DNA of 64,000 nt from Bin87 sp965203985. GTDB taxonomy: Bacteria > Chloroflexota > Dehalococcoidia > Lucifugimonadales > UBA3495. The notes under the pieces are model-generated. The model searched no databases. It had not been told where the DNA came from and saw nothing but the letters and a program-made list of their open reading frames with translations. Positions within the stretch are counted from its first letter, which is position 1; each line of letters opens with the position of its first letter. The stretch is taken from contig CBDBDS010000010.1 of the NCBI GenBank assembly GCA_965203985.1, forward strand, positions 186,001 to 250,000, given 5' to 3'. A program made the position numbers and the translations under genes. Shown here one piece after another: positions 8,327-15,836 of this stretch.

Positions 8327-10618
8327 ATGACCACCACCGCACAGCCTAATCAGCAATACCGTGTCATCGGCACCCGGCCGGTTCGACACGATGGCGTGGA
8401 CAAAGTGACCGGCGCCGCCCGCTATGGCGCCGACATCAACCTGCCCGGGATGCTGTACGCGAAGACCGTGCGCAGCCCCCATTCCCACGCGCGCATCCGC
8501 AGCATCGATACCAGCAAGGCCGAAGCATTGCCGGGCGTCGTCGCCGTGGCTACCTCGGCGGATTTCCCCATCATTGAAGACCGCATCCTGGACTTCGCCG
8601 AAGTGCAGGGCAACGCCCGTATGATTGCGGAAAACCTGATGGCGAAAGACAAGGTCCTCTACGTGGGCCACGCCGTGGCCGCCGTCTGCGCCACCAGCCC
8701 GCACATTGCCCAGGAGGCCCTGGCGCTGGTCGAGGTGGACTACGAAGTCCTGCCCACGGTGCTCACCTGGCGCGAGGCCATGGCCGAGGGAGCCGAACTG
8801 CTCCACGAGGACATGACCACCTATTTTCGGCAGGAGCGTTTCGCCCGCGGTGATGACACTGGCGTGAAGAGCAATGTCGCCGGCCACATCCAGCACAAGG
8901 TGGGAGATGTCGAGCAGGGTTTCGCCGAATCGGACATCGTCATCGAGCGCGAGTTTGAGACCCAGACCGTGCACCAGGGATACATCGAGCCGCACGTTTC
9001 GACGGCGATGTGGTCTGCGGACGGGAGGGTGACGGTTTGGACCAGCACCCAGGGGCTGTTCAACATCCGGGCCCAGACCGCGGCCATCATCGGCGTGCCG
9101 GAATCCCAGGTCAAGGTCGTCCCCATGGAGATCGGCGGCGGGTTCGGCGCCAAGGCCATCGCTTACTTGGATCCGGTCGCGGCGGTGCTGTCGCGCAAGA
9201 CCGGAAAGCCGGTGAAGGTGTCCATGGACCGCACCGAGGTGTTCGTGGGCAGCGGCCCCGCTTCCGCTACCTTCATGCGCTGCAAGATGGGCGTGAAGAA
9301 TGATGGAACCATGGTGGCCGGCCAACTCTACATGGTGTACGAGGCCGGCGCGTTCCCCGGGTCACCGGTGGGCGGCGGAGCCCTGACCGGGTTCGGGCCG
9401 TACAAAATGGACCACATGCTGGTCGACGGGCTGGACGTGGTCTGCAACAAACAGAAGGTGCAGGCGTATCGCGCTCCGGGTCAGCCGCAGGTTTCATTCG
9501 CCGTTGAGGCCGTGGTGGACGAGTTGGCGGAGATGCTGGGTATCGAGCCCATGCAGTTCCGCCTGCAAAACGCCGTGGTGGAAGGCGACCGGATGCCCAA
9601 CGGCGTCCCCCATCGCGTGTTCGGTTGCATTGAGATGGAAGAGGCGATGGTCAACAGTGACCACTTCCAGACTCCCCTGGAAGGTGAAAACCGAGGGCGT
9701 GGTATCGCCGTGGGGTTCCGCTGGCAGGCCGGCCAGGCGTCGTCCGCCACCATCAACGTCAATGCGGACGGCACCCTGAACCTGATCACCGGGTCGGTGG
9801 ATATCGGGGGAACCCGTACCGCGGTTGCCATGCAGGTGGCAGAAGCCCTGGGGATCGACGTTGACCGCATCGCACCCACGGTGGTTGACACCGACACCGT
9901 CGGCTGGACAGCCACGACCGGCGGCAGCAGGATCGCGTTCGACACCGGGCTCGCTGCCATTGCCGCGTCGGAGGATCTGCGTGACCAGATGGCCCAACGG
10001 TGTGCGCTGGTATGGGAGGTAGAGCCCGAAAACGTCGAATTCGCCGACGGGGTGTTCACGTGCACCAGCACCGAGGAGAGCATGACTATCGCCGAGGTTG
10101 CCAGCCGCATGATGCGGACGGGCGGGCCGCTGACCGCGTCGGCGTCGGCGACTTCAACCGGCGTTGGTCCGGTGATCGCCGGCAACATAATCGACGTTGA
10201 GGTCGATCCGGAGACGGGTAAGGTGGATATCCTGCGCTGCACGGCGTTCATCGACTCCGGAACCTCGGTGCACCCGAGCTACGTGGAGGGCCAGATGCAG
10301 GGCGGTACGGTGCAGGGCCTCGGTTGGGCGATGACGGAGGACTACACCTACGCCGACGACGGGCGGATGCTGAACTCCAGCTTCCTGGACTACCGTATGC
10401 CGACGGCGCTGGACCTGCCCATGATCGACACCGTGGTCGTGGAAGTGCCCAACCCCCGGCATCCGTACGGTTTGCGCGGTGTGGGCGAAGCTCCGTTGAT
10501 TCCGCCGCTGGCCGCGCTGCACAACGCCATTTACCACGCGGCTGGCGTTCGGGTAAACAAACTTCCGATGTCCCCCACGGCAGTGTTGGAAGCATTGCAG
10601 GAAGCCGACAACGCATAG
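8327..10618 (+). CDS. Xanthine dehydrogenase family molybdopterin-binding large subunit
   Basis: 763 residues of the molybdenum hydroxylase large subunit (CoxL/XdhB type). The N-terminal a/b hammerhead domain (VTGAARYGADINLPGMLYAK) is followed by molybdopterin-binding domains with GGGFGAK, YRAPGQPQ and the C-terminal RGVGEAPLIPP segment containing the conserved active-site glutamate region. The start has GGAGG upstream. Usual partner genes for the FAD and [2Fe-2S] subunits are absent nearby, so partners must be encoded elsewhere. The substrate (purine, CO, aldehyde or other heterocycle) cannot be assigned. A 754-residue paralogue lies at 26599-28863. Confidence 0.88.
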   Translation: MTTTAQPNQQYRVIGTRPVRHDGVDKVTGAARYGADINLPGMLYAKTVRSPHSHARIRSIDTSKAEALPGVVAVATSADFPIIEDRILDFAEVQGNARMIAENLMAKDKVLYVGHAVAAVCATSPHIAQEALALVEVDYEVLPTVLTWREAMAEGAELLHEDMTTYFRQERFARGDDTGVKSNVAGHIQHKVGDVEQGFAESDIVIEREFETQTVHQGYIEPHVSTAMWSADGRVTVWTSTQGLFNIRAQTAAIIGVPESQVKVVPMEIGGGFGAKAIAYLDPVAAVLSRKTGKPVKVSMDRTEVFVGSGPASATFMRCKMGVKNDGTMVAGQLYMVYEAGAFPGSPVGGGALTGFGPYKMDHMLVDGLDVVCNKQKVQAYRAPGQPQVSFAVEAVVDELAEMLGIEPMQFRLQNAVVEGDRMPNGVPHRVFGCIEMEEAMVNSDHFQTPLEGENRGRGIAVGFRWQAGQASSATINVNADGTLNLITGSVDIGGTRTAVAMQVAEALGIDVDRIAPTVVDTDTVGWTATTGGSRIAFDTGLAAIAASEDLRDQMAQRCALVWEVEPENVEFADGVFTCTSTEESMTIAEVASRMMRTGGPLTASASATSTGVGPVIAGNIIDVEVDPETGKVDILRCTAFIDSGTSVHPSYVEGQMQGGTVQGLGWAMTEDYTYADDGRMLNSSFLDYRMPTALDLPMIDTVVVEVPNPRHPYGLRGVGEAPLIPPLAALHNAIYHAAGVRVNKLPMSPTAVLEALQEADNA

Positions 10619-10632
10619 CCCCAAGTCAATCT

Positions 10633-10660
10633 GCCGGGGCGAGTGTTTATTCGCCCCGGC
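10633..10660 (+). terminator. Strong GC hairpin after the molybdenum hydroxylase gene
   Basis: A perfect 10-bp stem GCCGGGGCGA/TCGCCCCGGC with an 8-base loop begins 14 bases after the stop codon. Only a weak ATT follows, so it may work as a Rho-assisted terminator or an mRNA-stabilising hairpin. Confidence 0.6.
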
Positions 10661-10705
10661 ATTCCCGAAGCCGATATATCGGCCGAGTGGGAGTCTAAAG
10701 CTTTC

Positions 10706-11089
10706 ATGACCATTGAAGTGCCAATCGCATTCATCATCGCTCTGTTTGCGTTTAACAGCAGCGTCGTAACCGCTCTGGTGGGCGTGGTGGTGTATTTGGC
10801 TCTGCGCTTGGGTCGCTTTCCTACCCGCCTGGAGTTCAACGAGCTCCGCGGCGAGCTAAAGGCGGAGATGGCCCAGTTCCGGCAGGAATATCGGGAGGAG
10901 ATGGCCCAGTTCCGGCAGGAATATCGGGAGGAGATGACCCAGTTCCGGCAGGAACTCCGCGACGATTTCCGCCGCAGCCATCAGCAACTATTGCTTGCGC
11001 TGGCCGGTCATTCACACAGGGACGACGGTCAGGCGGTATTCACTGTGCCCGCAGAATTGGATCCGACGCCAATCCCGGCTGACGACTAG
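10706..11089 (+). CDS. Small membrane protein with three 11-residue coiled-coil repeats
   Basis: 127 residues from the ATG at 10706; the frame is open from 10643, but that start lies inside the preceding hairpin. An N-terminal transmembrane helix (IAFIIALFAFNSSVVTALVGVVVYLAL) is followed by three tandem copies of the hendecad MAQFRQEYREE, encoded by 33-bp direct repeats at 10868-10900, 10901-10933 and a diverged copy at 10934-10966. The tail is polar. Function unknown; it resembles the proteins at 19373-19702 and 26134-26523 in design. Confidence 0.65.
   Translation: MTIEVPIAFIIALFAFNSSVVTALVGVVVYLALRLGRFPTRLEFNELRGELKAEMAQFRQEYREEMAQFRQEYREEMTQFRQELRDDFRRSHQQLLLALAGHSHRDDGQAVFTVPAELDPTPIPADD
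10868..10966 (+). repeat. Tandem 33-bp in-frame repeat, three copies
   Basis: Copies one and two are identical over 33 bp; the third differs at one base early and diverges in its last part. Each copy encodes one 11-residue coiled-coil unit, so copy number could change without breaking the frame. Confidence 0.9.
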
Positions 11090-11628
11090 GAGCGCGGTTC
11101 TAACACCTCAGTGAGCATGAGGAAGTTGGCCTGGAGTTCCGGTGCCAGGGTCGTTCCGCCGCGCGACAGGAGCAAGAGCAAGCGCACCTGGGCGGCCAGG
11201 TCCGCCGCAAGCTTGCGCTTGGCCTCCGCTACGGTATCGGCGGACACCGGCACCCGCAAGCCGTGCAGGGGCAAAGCGGCTCGCGATTCGCCAGCCCAAT
11301 ACTGATCCAGGCTGTCGATGATGACCACCGGAATGTCCTTGGAAACCACGAAAGGCGCTTCCGGAGGGCTGTCGTCTGCGGTTAGCACATCGGCGAAAGC
11401 CCGGGTCACGTCGCTGTGATTGATGTGAAACGTGGCCGAGTTGGGTTGGCTCGAAGAATTGTGCCGCCACCCCCACTCTTCCGGAAGAGCGGTGTTGTAG
11501 TTCGGGGTGACGCTGACCGGCAACGAGATGTCCTCCGCCAACGGCTGTCCGTCGCCGCCGGTTTCAGAAGGATCTCTCAATCCGTAGCGAGGCTGGGCAA
11601 CGTCTTCCGGCTGCTCGTGAGTGGTCAT
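11086..11628 (-). CDS. Hypothetical protein, 180 residues
   Basis: No family recognised. The protein is soluble, with a polar N-terminus and a C-terminal helix rich in Leu and Ala (AEAKRKLAADLAAQVRLLLLLSR). The ATG at 11628 has GGAG 6 bases upstream. Its gene follows the DUF3467-like gene immediately (stop of that gene at 11646), so the two are probably co-transcribed. The stop overlaps the end of the convergent coiled-coil gene by 4 bases. Confidence 0.65.
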   Translation of the reverse strand: MTTHEQPEDVAQPRYGLRDPSETGGDGQPLAEDISLPVSVTPNYNTALPEEWGWRHNSSSQPNSATFHINHSDVTRAFADVLTADDSPPEAPFVVSKDIPVVIIDSLDQYWAGESRAALPLHGLRVPVSADTVAEAKRKLAADLAAQVRLLLLLSRGGTTLAPELQANFLMLTEVLEPRS

Positions 11629-11645
11629 CCGGATCTCCGAGGGGA

Positions 11646-12044
11646 TCAGTGACTGTGGCCGTCGGTATCGATTTCCCAAGCGGCGTACACCTGGTCGGGC
11701 AGGGTGATGGGGCCGACCGCCTCTTCGTATTCCCGAACGTGCTTCGCCGATAGCACGGCGATGGCCTTCATCATCTGGGGACTGACCTTGATGCGAGCCC
11801 GCAGAATGGGTTCGCGTTCCTCGACCTGCTCCCCGAAAAACAGCACGGCCGAGTACAGGCTGCTGAAGATGTGGAAAGAGTCGCTATAGAAGGTGATCGG
11901 GTCCAGCGAACTGGGTCCTTCCGCCGGCGCTGCGGCCGGCGCCGCATTCACGTTCAACGCCGGGACCTCGCCCGGGTTGATGTAGGTGTCTTCCTGGGGC
12001 GGCTTGTCCTCCGGCGGCACGTAAGGACGTTGGATGATGGGCAT
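11646..12044 (-). CDS. DUF3467-like protein
   Basis: 132 residues. After a Pro/Ala-rich N-terminal tail, residues 48-118 match the DUF3467 pattern: an early segment with YSAVLFFGE, then RARIKVSPQMMKAIAVLSAKHVREYEEAVGPI, in which the family's SPxxxKxxxxLL and YExxxGxI elements can be seen. The family has no established biochemical role. It is the first gene of a two-gene unit with the unknown gene at 11086-11628. Confidence 0.6.
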   Translation of the reverse strand: MPIIQRPYVPPEDKPPQEDTYINPGEVPALNVNAAPAAAPAEGPSSLDPITFYSDSFHIFSSLYSAVLFFGEQVEEREPILRARIKVSPQMMKAIAVLSAKHVREYEEAVGPITLPDQVYAAWEIDTDGHSH

Positions 12045-12136
12045 GATACCTCCGTCCCTGACCGCGGCGTTGACGCGGCAGGTCGATGCGGCGATTGGCC
12101 GCCATTATAACGAGTCTGACGACGGGATGCCGCCGG

Positions 12137-12649
12137 TCAGCCGTCCGGGAGCGATAGGCCGTCGATAAACTCAAGGCCCGGGAGCTTGGACAGTTCCTGG
12201 GGAGGCATTTTCACCTTGGCGGATCTGCTGCCGGCGCCGAGGATGATGTAGTCCATCTCCAGCAGACGCTGGTCGGCGTATATGGCCAGGTCCTCAGGCA
12301 ACGCCATGGCGGTGACGCCGCCGATCATCATGCCGGTCAACTCGCGGGTTTCTTCAGGCGTGGCGAAGGAGGCTCGGGACACGCCCATCAGCCGCCGAAC
12401 CCTCCGATTGACATCCAGCCGGTCGCAGGCGCGCACGATACAGGCGGAGTACGCGGCGGCCCCTCGCTTGCTGGCGACAATGATGGTGTTGGCGGAGTGG
12501 GGCAGATCGTACCCGTACTGGGCGCAAAAATCTGCGGTGTCCCCGTACTGGGGGTCGATGGAAATCCACTCCCAATCTGCAATTGCCAGGTCGTGCAGGA
12601 CCGACCGGACACGGGTTTCCAGAGCGTTGTTTTCATCTGCTGAGGTCAT
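12137..12649 (-). CDS. YbaK/EbsC-family aminoacyl-tRNA deacylase
   Basis: 170 residues of the YbaK/ProX fold, which hydrolyses mischarged tRNAs (for example Cys-tRNA-Pro) in trans. The visible family pattern includes ANTIIVASKRG, the RRLMGVSRASFATPEETRELTGMMIGGVTAM region (substrate pocket around the GGVTA loop) and the C-terminal DYIILGAGSRSAKVKM. Usual length for the family. The exact tRNA or amino acid specificity is not evident. Confidence 0.8.
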   Translation of the reverse strand: MTSADENNALETRVRSVLHDLAIADWEWISIDPQYGDTADFCAQYGYDLPHSANTIIVASKRGAAAYSACIVRACDRLDVNRRVRRLMGVSRASFATPEETRELTGMMIGGVTAMALPEDLAIYADQRLLEMDYIILGAGSRSAKVKMPPQELSKLPGLEFIDGLSLPDG

Positions 12650-12654
12650 GACTT

Positions 12655-13659
12655 CTATCCGAAACTCAGGGTGGCGTCGGACAGGCAGACGAGTTCGTCC
12701 CGCTGATTGACGCCTTTAATGCGGCACTGGACCTTGCGCTGGCCGTACAGATTGCCTCCCGTGCCGATTACCTCGCCGGAGAAGGTGACCACGTCGCCGG
12801 CGCGGAACGGAGTGATGGCGCGCATCACGAGGTTGCCGCCGTTGTACAGGGCTTCGGGCGGAACATTGAGCCCGATGAACCGGTCGACGTAGGACATGGT
12901 GGCCGGTCCGGCGTTGACCGCGCCGCCGAATATGTTCTGACGGGCGAACTCTTCGTCGGTGTGGATGTTGCTCTCGCTCGGCCGGCCGGCCAACCGTTGG
13001 GCGTTCTTGCGCAGGATGTTTTCGGTGGTTTCGCCGACTGACAGGGTGCGTGGGAGCGGAGTTCCGGCCAGGGCGTTTTCCCAGGTCAGGAACTGGGTTG
13101 GGTCCGGGACGGCGGACACGTCAGCGGCAGGAGGCGCGCTGGAAGACGGCTCCGGAACCGAACGTTGCCCGGCGGAGTACTCAAAGATGCAGGTGTAGTC
13201 GTAGCTGGCGACGACCGCGCCGGCCTCGTCAAAGGCCGAAACCCGGAAGGTGACGAACTTACTGCCCCGTCGTTCGTATTTCTGGTGCACCCGACGCGTT
13301 CCCGTAAGGGTTTCGCCGGACCGCACCGGCCGGTACCAGCGCATTTCGCACTTGGCGAATGGGGTCTGGCGGCGGTTGGTCTGCGAACGTTCTTGGGCCA
13401 CGAATCCGTTGGCCTCGGCGATTTCGTCCCGCAGCAAAGGCGCGTAGGTCAACGCCATGGTCGGCATGGCGAGCAAGGGGCCAGAATCCTGGCCGGGAGC
13501 CGGCATCGAGTAACGCGGGTCGGGGTTCTGTGCGCAGGCGGCGTATTCAGCGATGTTCTCCGCCGTCAGGGTCACCCGGGTTTTCCCACCGTTCTGGCCG
13601 ACGCGCACGGCGTCGTACGTCCAAAGGCGCTCGGCTGTGGTCGCGTTGGTTTGGGTCAT
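12655..13659 (-). CDS. MaoC-like double-hotdog dehydratase/hydratase
   Basis: 334 residues with two hotdog halves. The N-terminal half (residues 1-150) is the FAS1/MaoC-dehydratase N-type domain; the C-terminal half contains SNIHTDEEFARQNIFGGAVNAGP, close to the MaoC hydratase-2 motif with a histidine in the catalytic place but without the preceding aspartate. Such proteins hydrate or dehydrate acyl-CoA substrates. ATG at 13659 has AGGAGG 8 bases upstream. Lies 5 bases downstream of YbaK's start on the same strand, suggesting one transcript. Confidence 0.75.
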   Translation of the reverse strand: MTQTNATTAERLWTYDAVRVGQNGGKTRVTLTAENIAEYAACAQNPDPRYSMPAPGQDSGPLLAMPTMALTYAPLLRDEIAEANGFVAQERSQTNRRQTPFAKCEMRWYRPVRSGETLTGTRRVHQKYERRGSKFVTFRVSAFDEAGAVVASYDYTCIFEYSAGQRSVPEPSSSAPPAADVSAVPDPTQFLTWENALAGTPLPRTLSVGETTENILRKNAQRLAGRPSESNIHTDEEFARQNIFGGAVNAGPATMSYVDRFIGLNVPPEALYNGGNLVMRAITPFRAGDVVTFSGEVIGTGGNLYGQRKVQCRIKGVNQRDELVCLSDATLSFG

Positions 13660-13742
13660 GTTGGCTGCCTCCTGGAAACTGCGGGGATTATAACCCGCGA
13701 CGGCAGCCCGGCCCCACAGCGCGCACCCGACGTGGCGGATCT

Positions 13743-14501
13743 TCAGGCGGGTTTGCGTCCCACGAACAGGTTGCCGCCAAAACCGCCTTCGTACGCGTTG
13801 GTTTGCAGGTAATCCGCCCGCAGGCCGACATCGCTCAACGCTTTCAGCCATACTGCTTTAGGAAACAGGCCGCTGGTGTGGCGGTCGATCTCCACTTGGA
13901 TATCACCGTCGCGGTTGATGATGAACACGAACACGGACTCCACTGTGGTGGCCTCCGGAGACGGCTGAGCGACGTATTCGATGAAAGTCACGTTGCTGTC
14001 TTCCGTTTCTCGGGTCCAGTCCACAACTCTTGCGCCGCCGAACGTATCCCGCAGGCAATCGGGGGCGAGCAAGACCAGCCCGCCAGGGTCCAGATGCGCC
14101 TGCGCCGTCTGGATGGCGGCCCGTAGGTCCTCTTCCGTCGCCATGTAGTTCACGGCGTCGTGAATGGTGACCACGTCGAAGGTGCGACCCAGCCGGATGG
14201 TGCGCATGTCGCCGAGATGGTGGACGGTATACGGGTTCAGGCTTCTGGAGATTTCCAACATCTCCGGGGAGATGTCCACCGCCTCGGTGGTGAAATGGCG
14301 CGTGAAATGCGATAGCAGATGGCCGCCGCCGCACCCCAGGTCCAGCAACCGGGCTCGCGGATCCCACGCCGGCTGATTTCCCGTCCACCCGAATTCCGAC
14401 CAAATCAGATCCCGCCACTCCGCCGCTTCTACCGTGTATTCCTCGGGCGGGCTGATGATTGGCCAAAGGTGGGCCAGGTCGTGGTAAAGGCGCAGGGTCA
14501 C
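13743..14501 (-). CDS. SAM-dependent class I methyltransferase
   Basis: 252 residues from a GTG at 14501, 8 bases after the previous gene's stop. The SAM motif LLDLGCGGGHLLSHF is at about residue 49, and the family motif VVTIHDAVNYM follows. The N-terminus LRLYHDLAHLWPIISPPEEY resembles small-molecule methyltransferases of the methyltransf_25/11 type. The longer frame from 14627 overlaps the upstream gene and is not preferred. Substrate unknown. Confidence 0.78.
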   Translation of the reverse strand: MTLRLYHDLAHLWPIISPPEEYTVEAAEWRDLIWSEFGWTGNQPAWDPRARLLDLGCGGGHLLSHFTRHFTTEAVDISPEMLEISRSLNPYTVHHLGDMRTIRLGRTFDVVTIHDAVNYMATEEDLRAAIQTAQAHLDPGGLVLLAPDCLRDTFGGARVVDWTRETEDSNVTFIEYVAQPSPEATTVESVFVFIINRDGDIQVEIDRHTSGLFPKAVWLKALSDVGLRADYLQTNAYEGGFGGNLFVGRKPA

Positions 14502-14508
14502 GGCGAGT

Positions 14509-14748
14509 TCAGGCTGCCTTGGCGGTGATGCCGAAAGTGTCGACGTACAGGAATTCCCGGATCCGGCCCAGGGTGGAGCCCGGAGCCGGCGGATTGTTGT
14601 ACAGCCATCGTTCCAGGTTGCTGACAACTACGCCGGGCTCCAGTTCTATAGCGGGTCGACCCAGCCGTTCCCACCTCGCGATCATGCGAGCGGCGTCGGC
14701 GGGAACCGCCAAGTCTGTGTTGACTCTTGTTGCAGAATAAACGCCCAT
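14509..14748 (-). CDS. Small hypothetical protein, 79 residues
   Basis: No family recognised. A short soluble protein (MGVYSATRVNTDLAVPADA at the start) placed between the TlpA-like gene and the methyltransferase, with the same orientation and an 8-base gap to the latter. Its position suggests a real co-transcribed gene, but homology cannot be checked here. Confidence 0.45.
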   Translation of the reverse strand: MGVYSATRVNTDLAVPADAARMIARWERLGRPAIELEPGVVVSNLERWLYNNPPAPGSTLGRIREFLYVDTFGITAKAA

Positions 14749-14835
14749 CGTTCGACCTCATGTTCTGATTACGAACAATTGTACGGCGTGCAGCCCATAA
14801 GCGCAAGGGGCGGCAGTGAGCAAAGCCGGCGCAAT

Positions 14836-15579
14836 TCACTCCGCTGACAATTGGTCCAGCCATGACTCGATCAAATCGACCCCGCGGGCTCCGGCGCTGA
14901 CGTGGGCGATGCGGCCCTGTTTGTCGATGAACACGTAGCTCGGAACTCCCTGGATACCGTATGCTGCCGCCAGTTGCGCCTGCGCGTCGTACACGTTCGG
15001 GAAGGTAAGCTGATTGCGTTCCACAAACTCGACGGTCGCCGCCTCGGTGGTGTTGAACTGCGAAACGCCGATGACGTCGATGCCGGCGGCGTTGAGTTTT
15101 TCCCGGTAGAGGGATGCTACGACGGGCAACTCCCGCCCACAGTGTGGTCACCAGGGTGCCCAGAACGCCAGGAGCGTGGGCGAGCCGTAGGCGCCCGGCA
15201 GAGAAAACTCCGAACCATCCAGCATCTGAGCGTTGAACGGTATCGCGGGTTGCCGGTTTTCGCTCGTGGCCCTGGTCGGCGTGGGCCAGGGCGTGTAGGT
15301 AGGTTGGGGTCGCGGAGTGTATGTTGGCGCCGGAGTATCCGTGGGCGGAGCGGAAGTCGGCGCAAGTGTCGGCGTTGGCGGGACCGTGGGATCCGCGGTG
15401 GGCAAGAGCGCCTCGACGGTAGCCTCATAGTCGCCGGCTTGAGTTTCGCTGGGGGTTTGGTTGCACCCGAGCATCGCCGCACACAGGGCCAGTGCGGCGA
15501 CAACGAACATAAGGCGTCGCAAAAAACGACGGTTCACTCGGCTTGCCATATTGGATGTCACGGATGTCCGGTGGTTCAT
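14836..15579 (-). CDS. TlpA-like thioredoxin lipoprotein with UPHC active site (candidate selenoprotein)
   Basis: Reading through one in-frame TGA at 15148-15150 gives a 247-residue protein. It has a lipoprotein signal (AMLGC, C39), a Pro/Thr-rich linker at residues 55-105, then a thioredoxin fold of the TlpA/AhpC-TSA type: FWAPW-U144-P-H-C147, later GVPSYVFID with the cis-proline and a normal C-terminus. In homologues the same position is FWAPWCPHC, so UGA replaces the first catalytic cysteine exactly. Both halves are in the same frame without indels, which favours selenocysteine over mutation. It would act outside the membrane in thiol-disulfide exchange. Stopping at UGA would leave an inactive 143-residue fragment. 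Confidence 0.8.
15122..15140 (-). promoter_or_regulatory. Candidate bacterial SECIS hairpin in the TlpA-like gene
   Basis: Starting 8 bases after the UGA, GGGC pairs with GCCC, extended by outer U-G/G-U wobbles and an inner G-U pair, closing a loop that contains GGAGU. The loop guanines lie 15-16 bases after the UGA, at the near edge of the distance usual for bacterial SECIS elements. SelB binding is inferred. Confidence 0.5.
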
Positions 15580-15727
15580 GGCTTATCTACCGTAGCACAC
15601 TTTTCGACCATATGGGACGGCGCGTCGTCAAAAGTACAGGCCGTCCTCCGCGCCCGACCTTGGAGTGTGGTTTGCGAATTCCGGGCGGCAGGTCGCGGCT
15701 ATTCGCAGCCAACCCATGCTGGTGCGA

Positions 15728-15733
15728 TATACT
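15728..15733 (+). promoter_or_regulatory. Possible -10 box upstream of the acyl-CoA mutase
   Basis: GCGATATACT contains TATACT about 100 bases before the mutase start. No convincing -35 is present at standard spacing. The 257-bp intergenic region otherwise holds a 7-bp inverted repeat GGACGGC/GCCGTCC (15615-15646) and no recognisable cobalamin riboswitch. Confidence 0.25.
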
Positions 15734-15836
15734 ACCCGGTACAGCTTGCTATTCACCGCTCTCAACATTTTCGGGTACCTGGTGACAAGGATGCCGATGC
15801 AAGACCGGAGCGGTCCCGCCCACGCAGGAGCCCCCA

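Noticed and set aside
10868..10966. CRISPR-like array
   Set aside because: The 33-bp repeats are contiguous with no spacers and encode coiled-coil units in frame.
15580..15836. Cobalamin riboswitch before the B12-dependent mutase
   Set aside because: No B12-box-like consensus or matching multi-stem structure found; only a simple inverted repeat is present.
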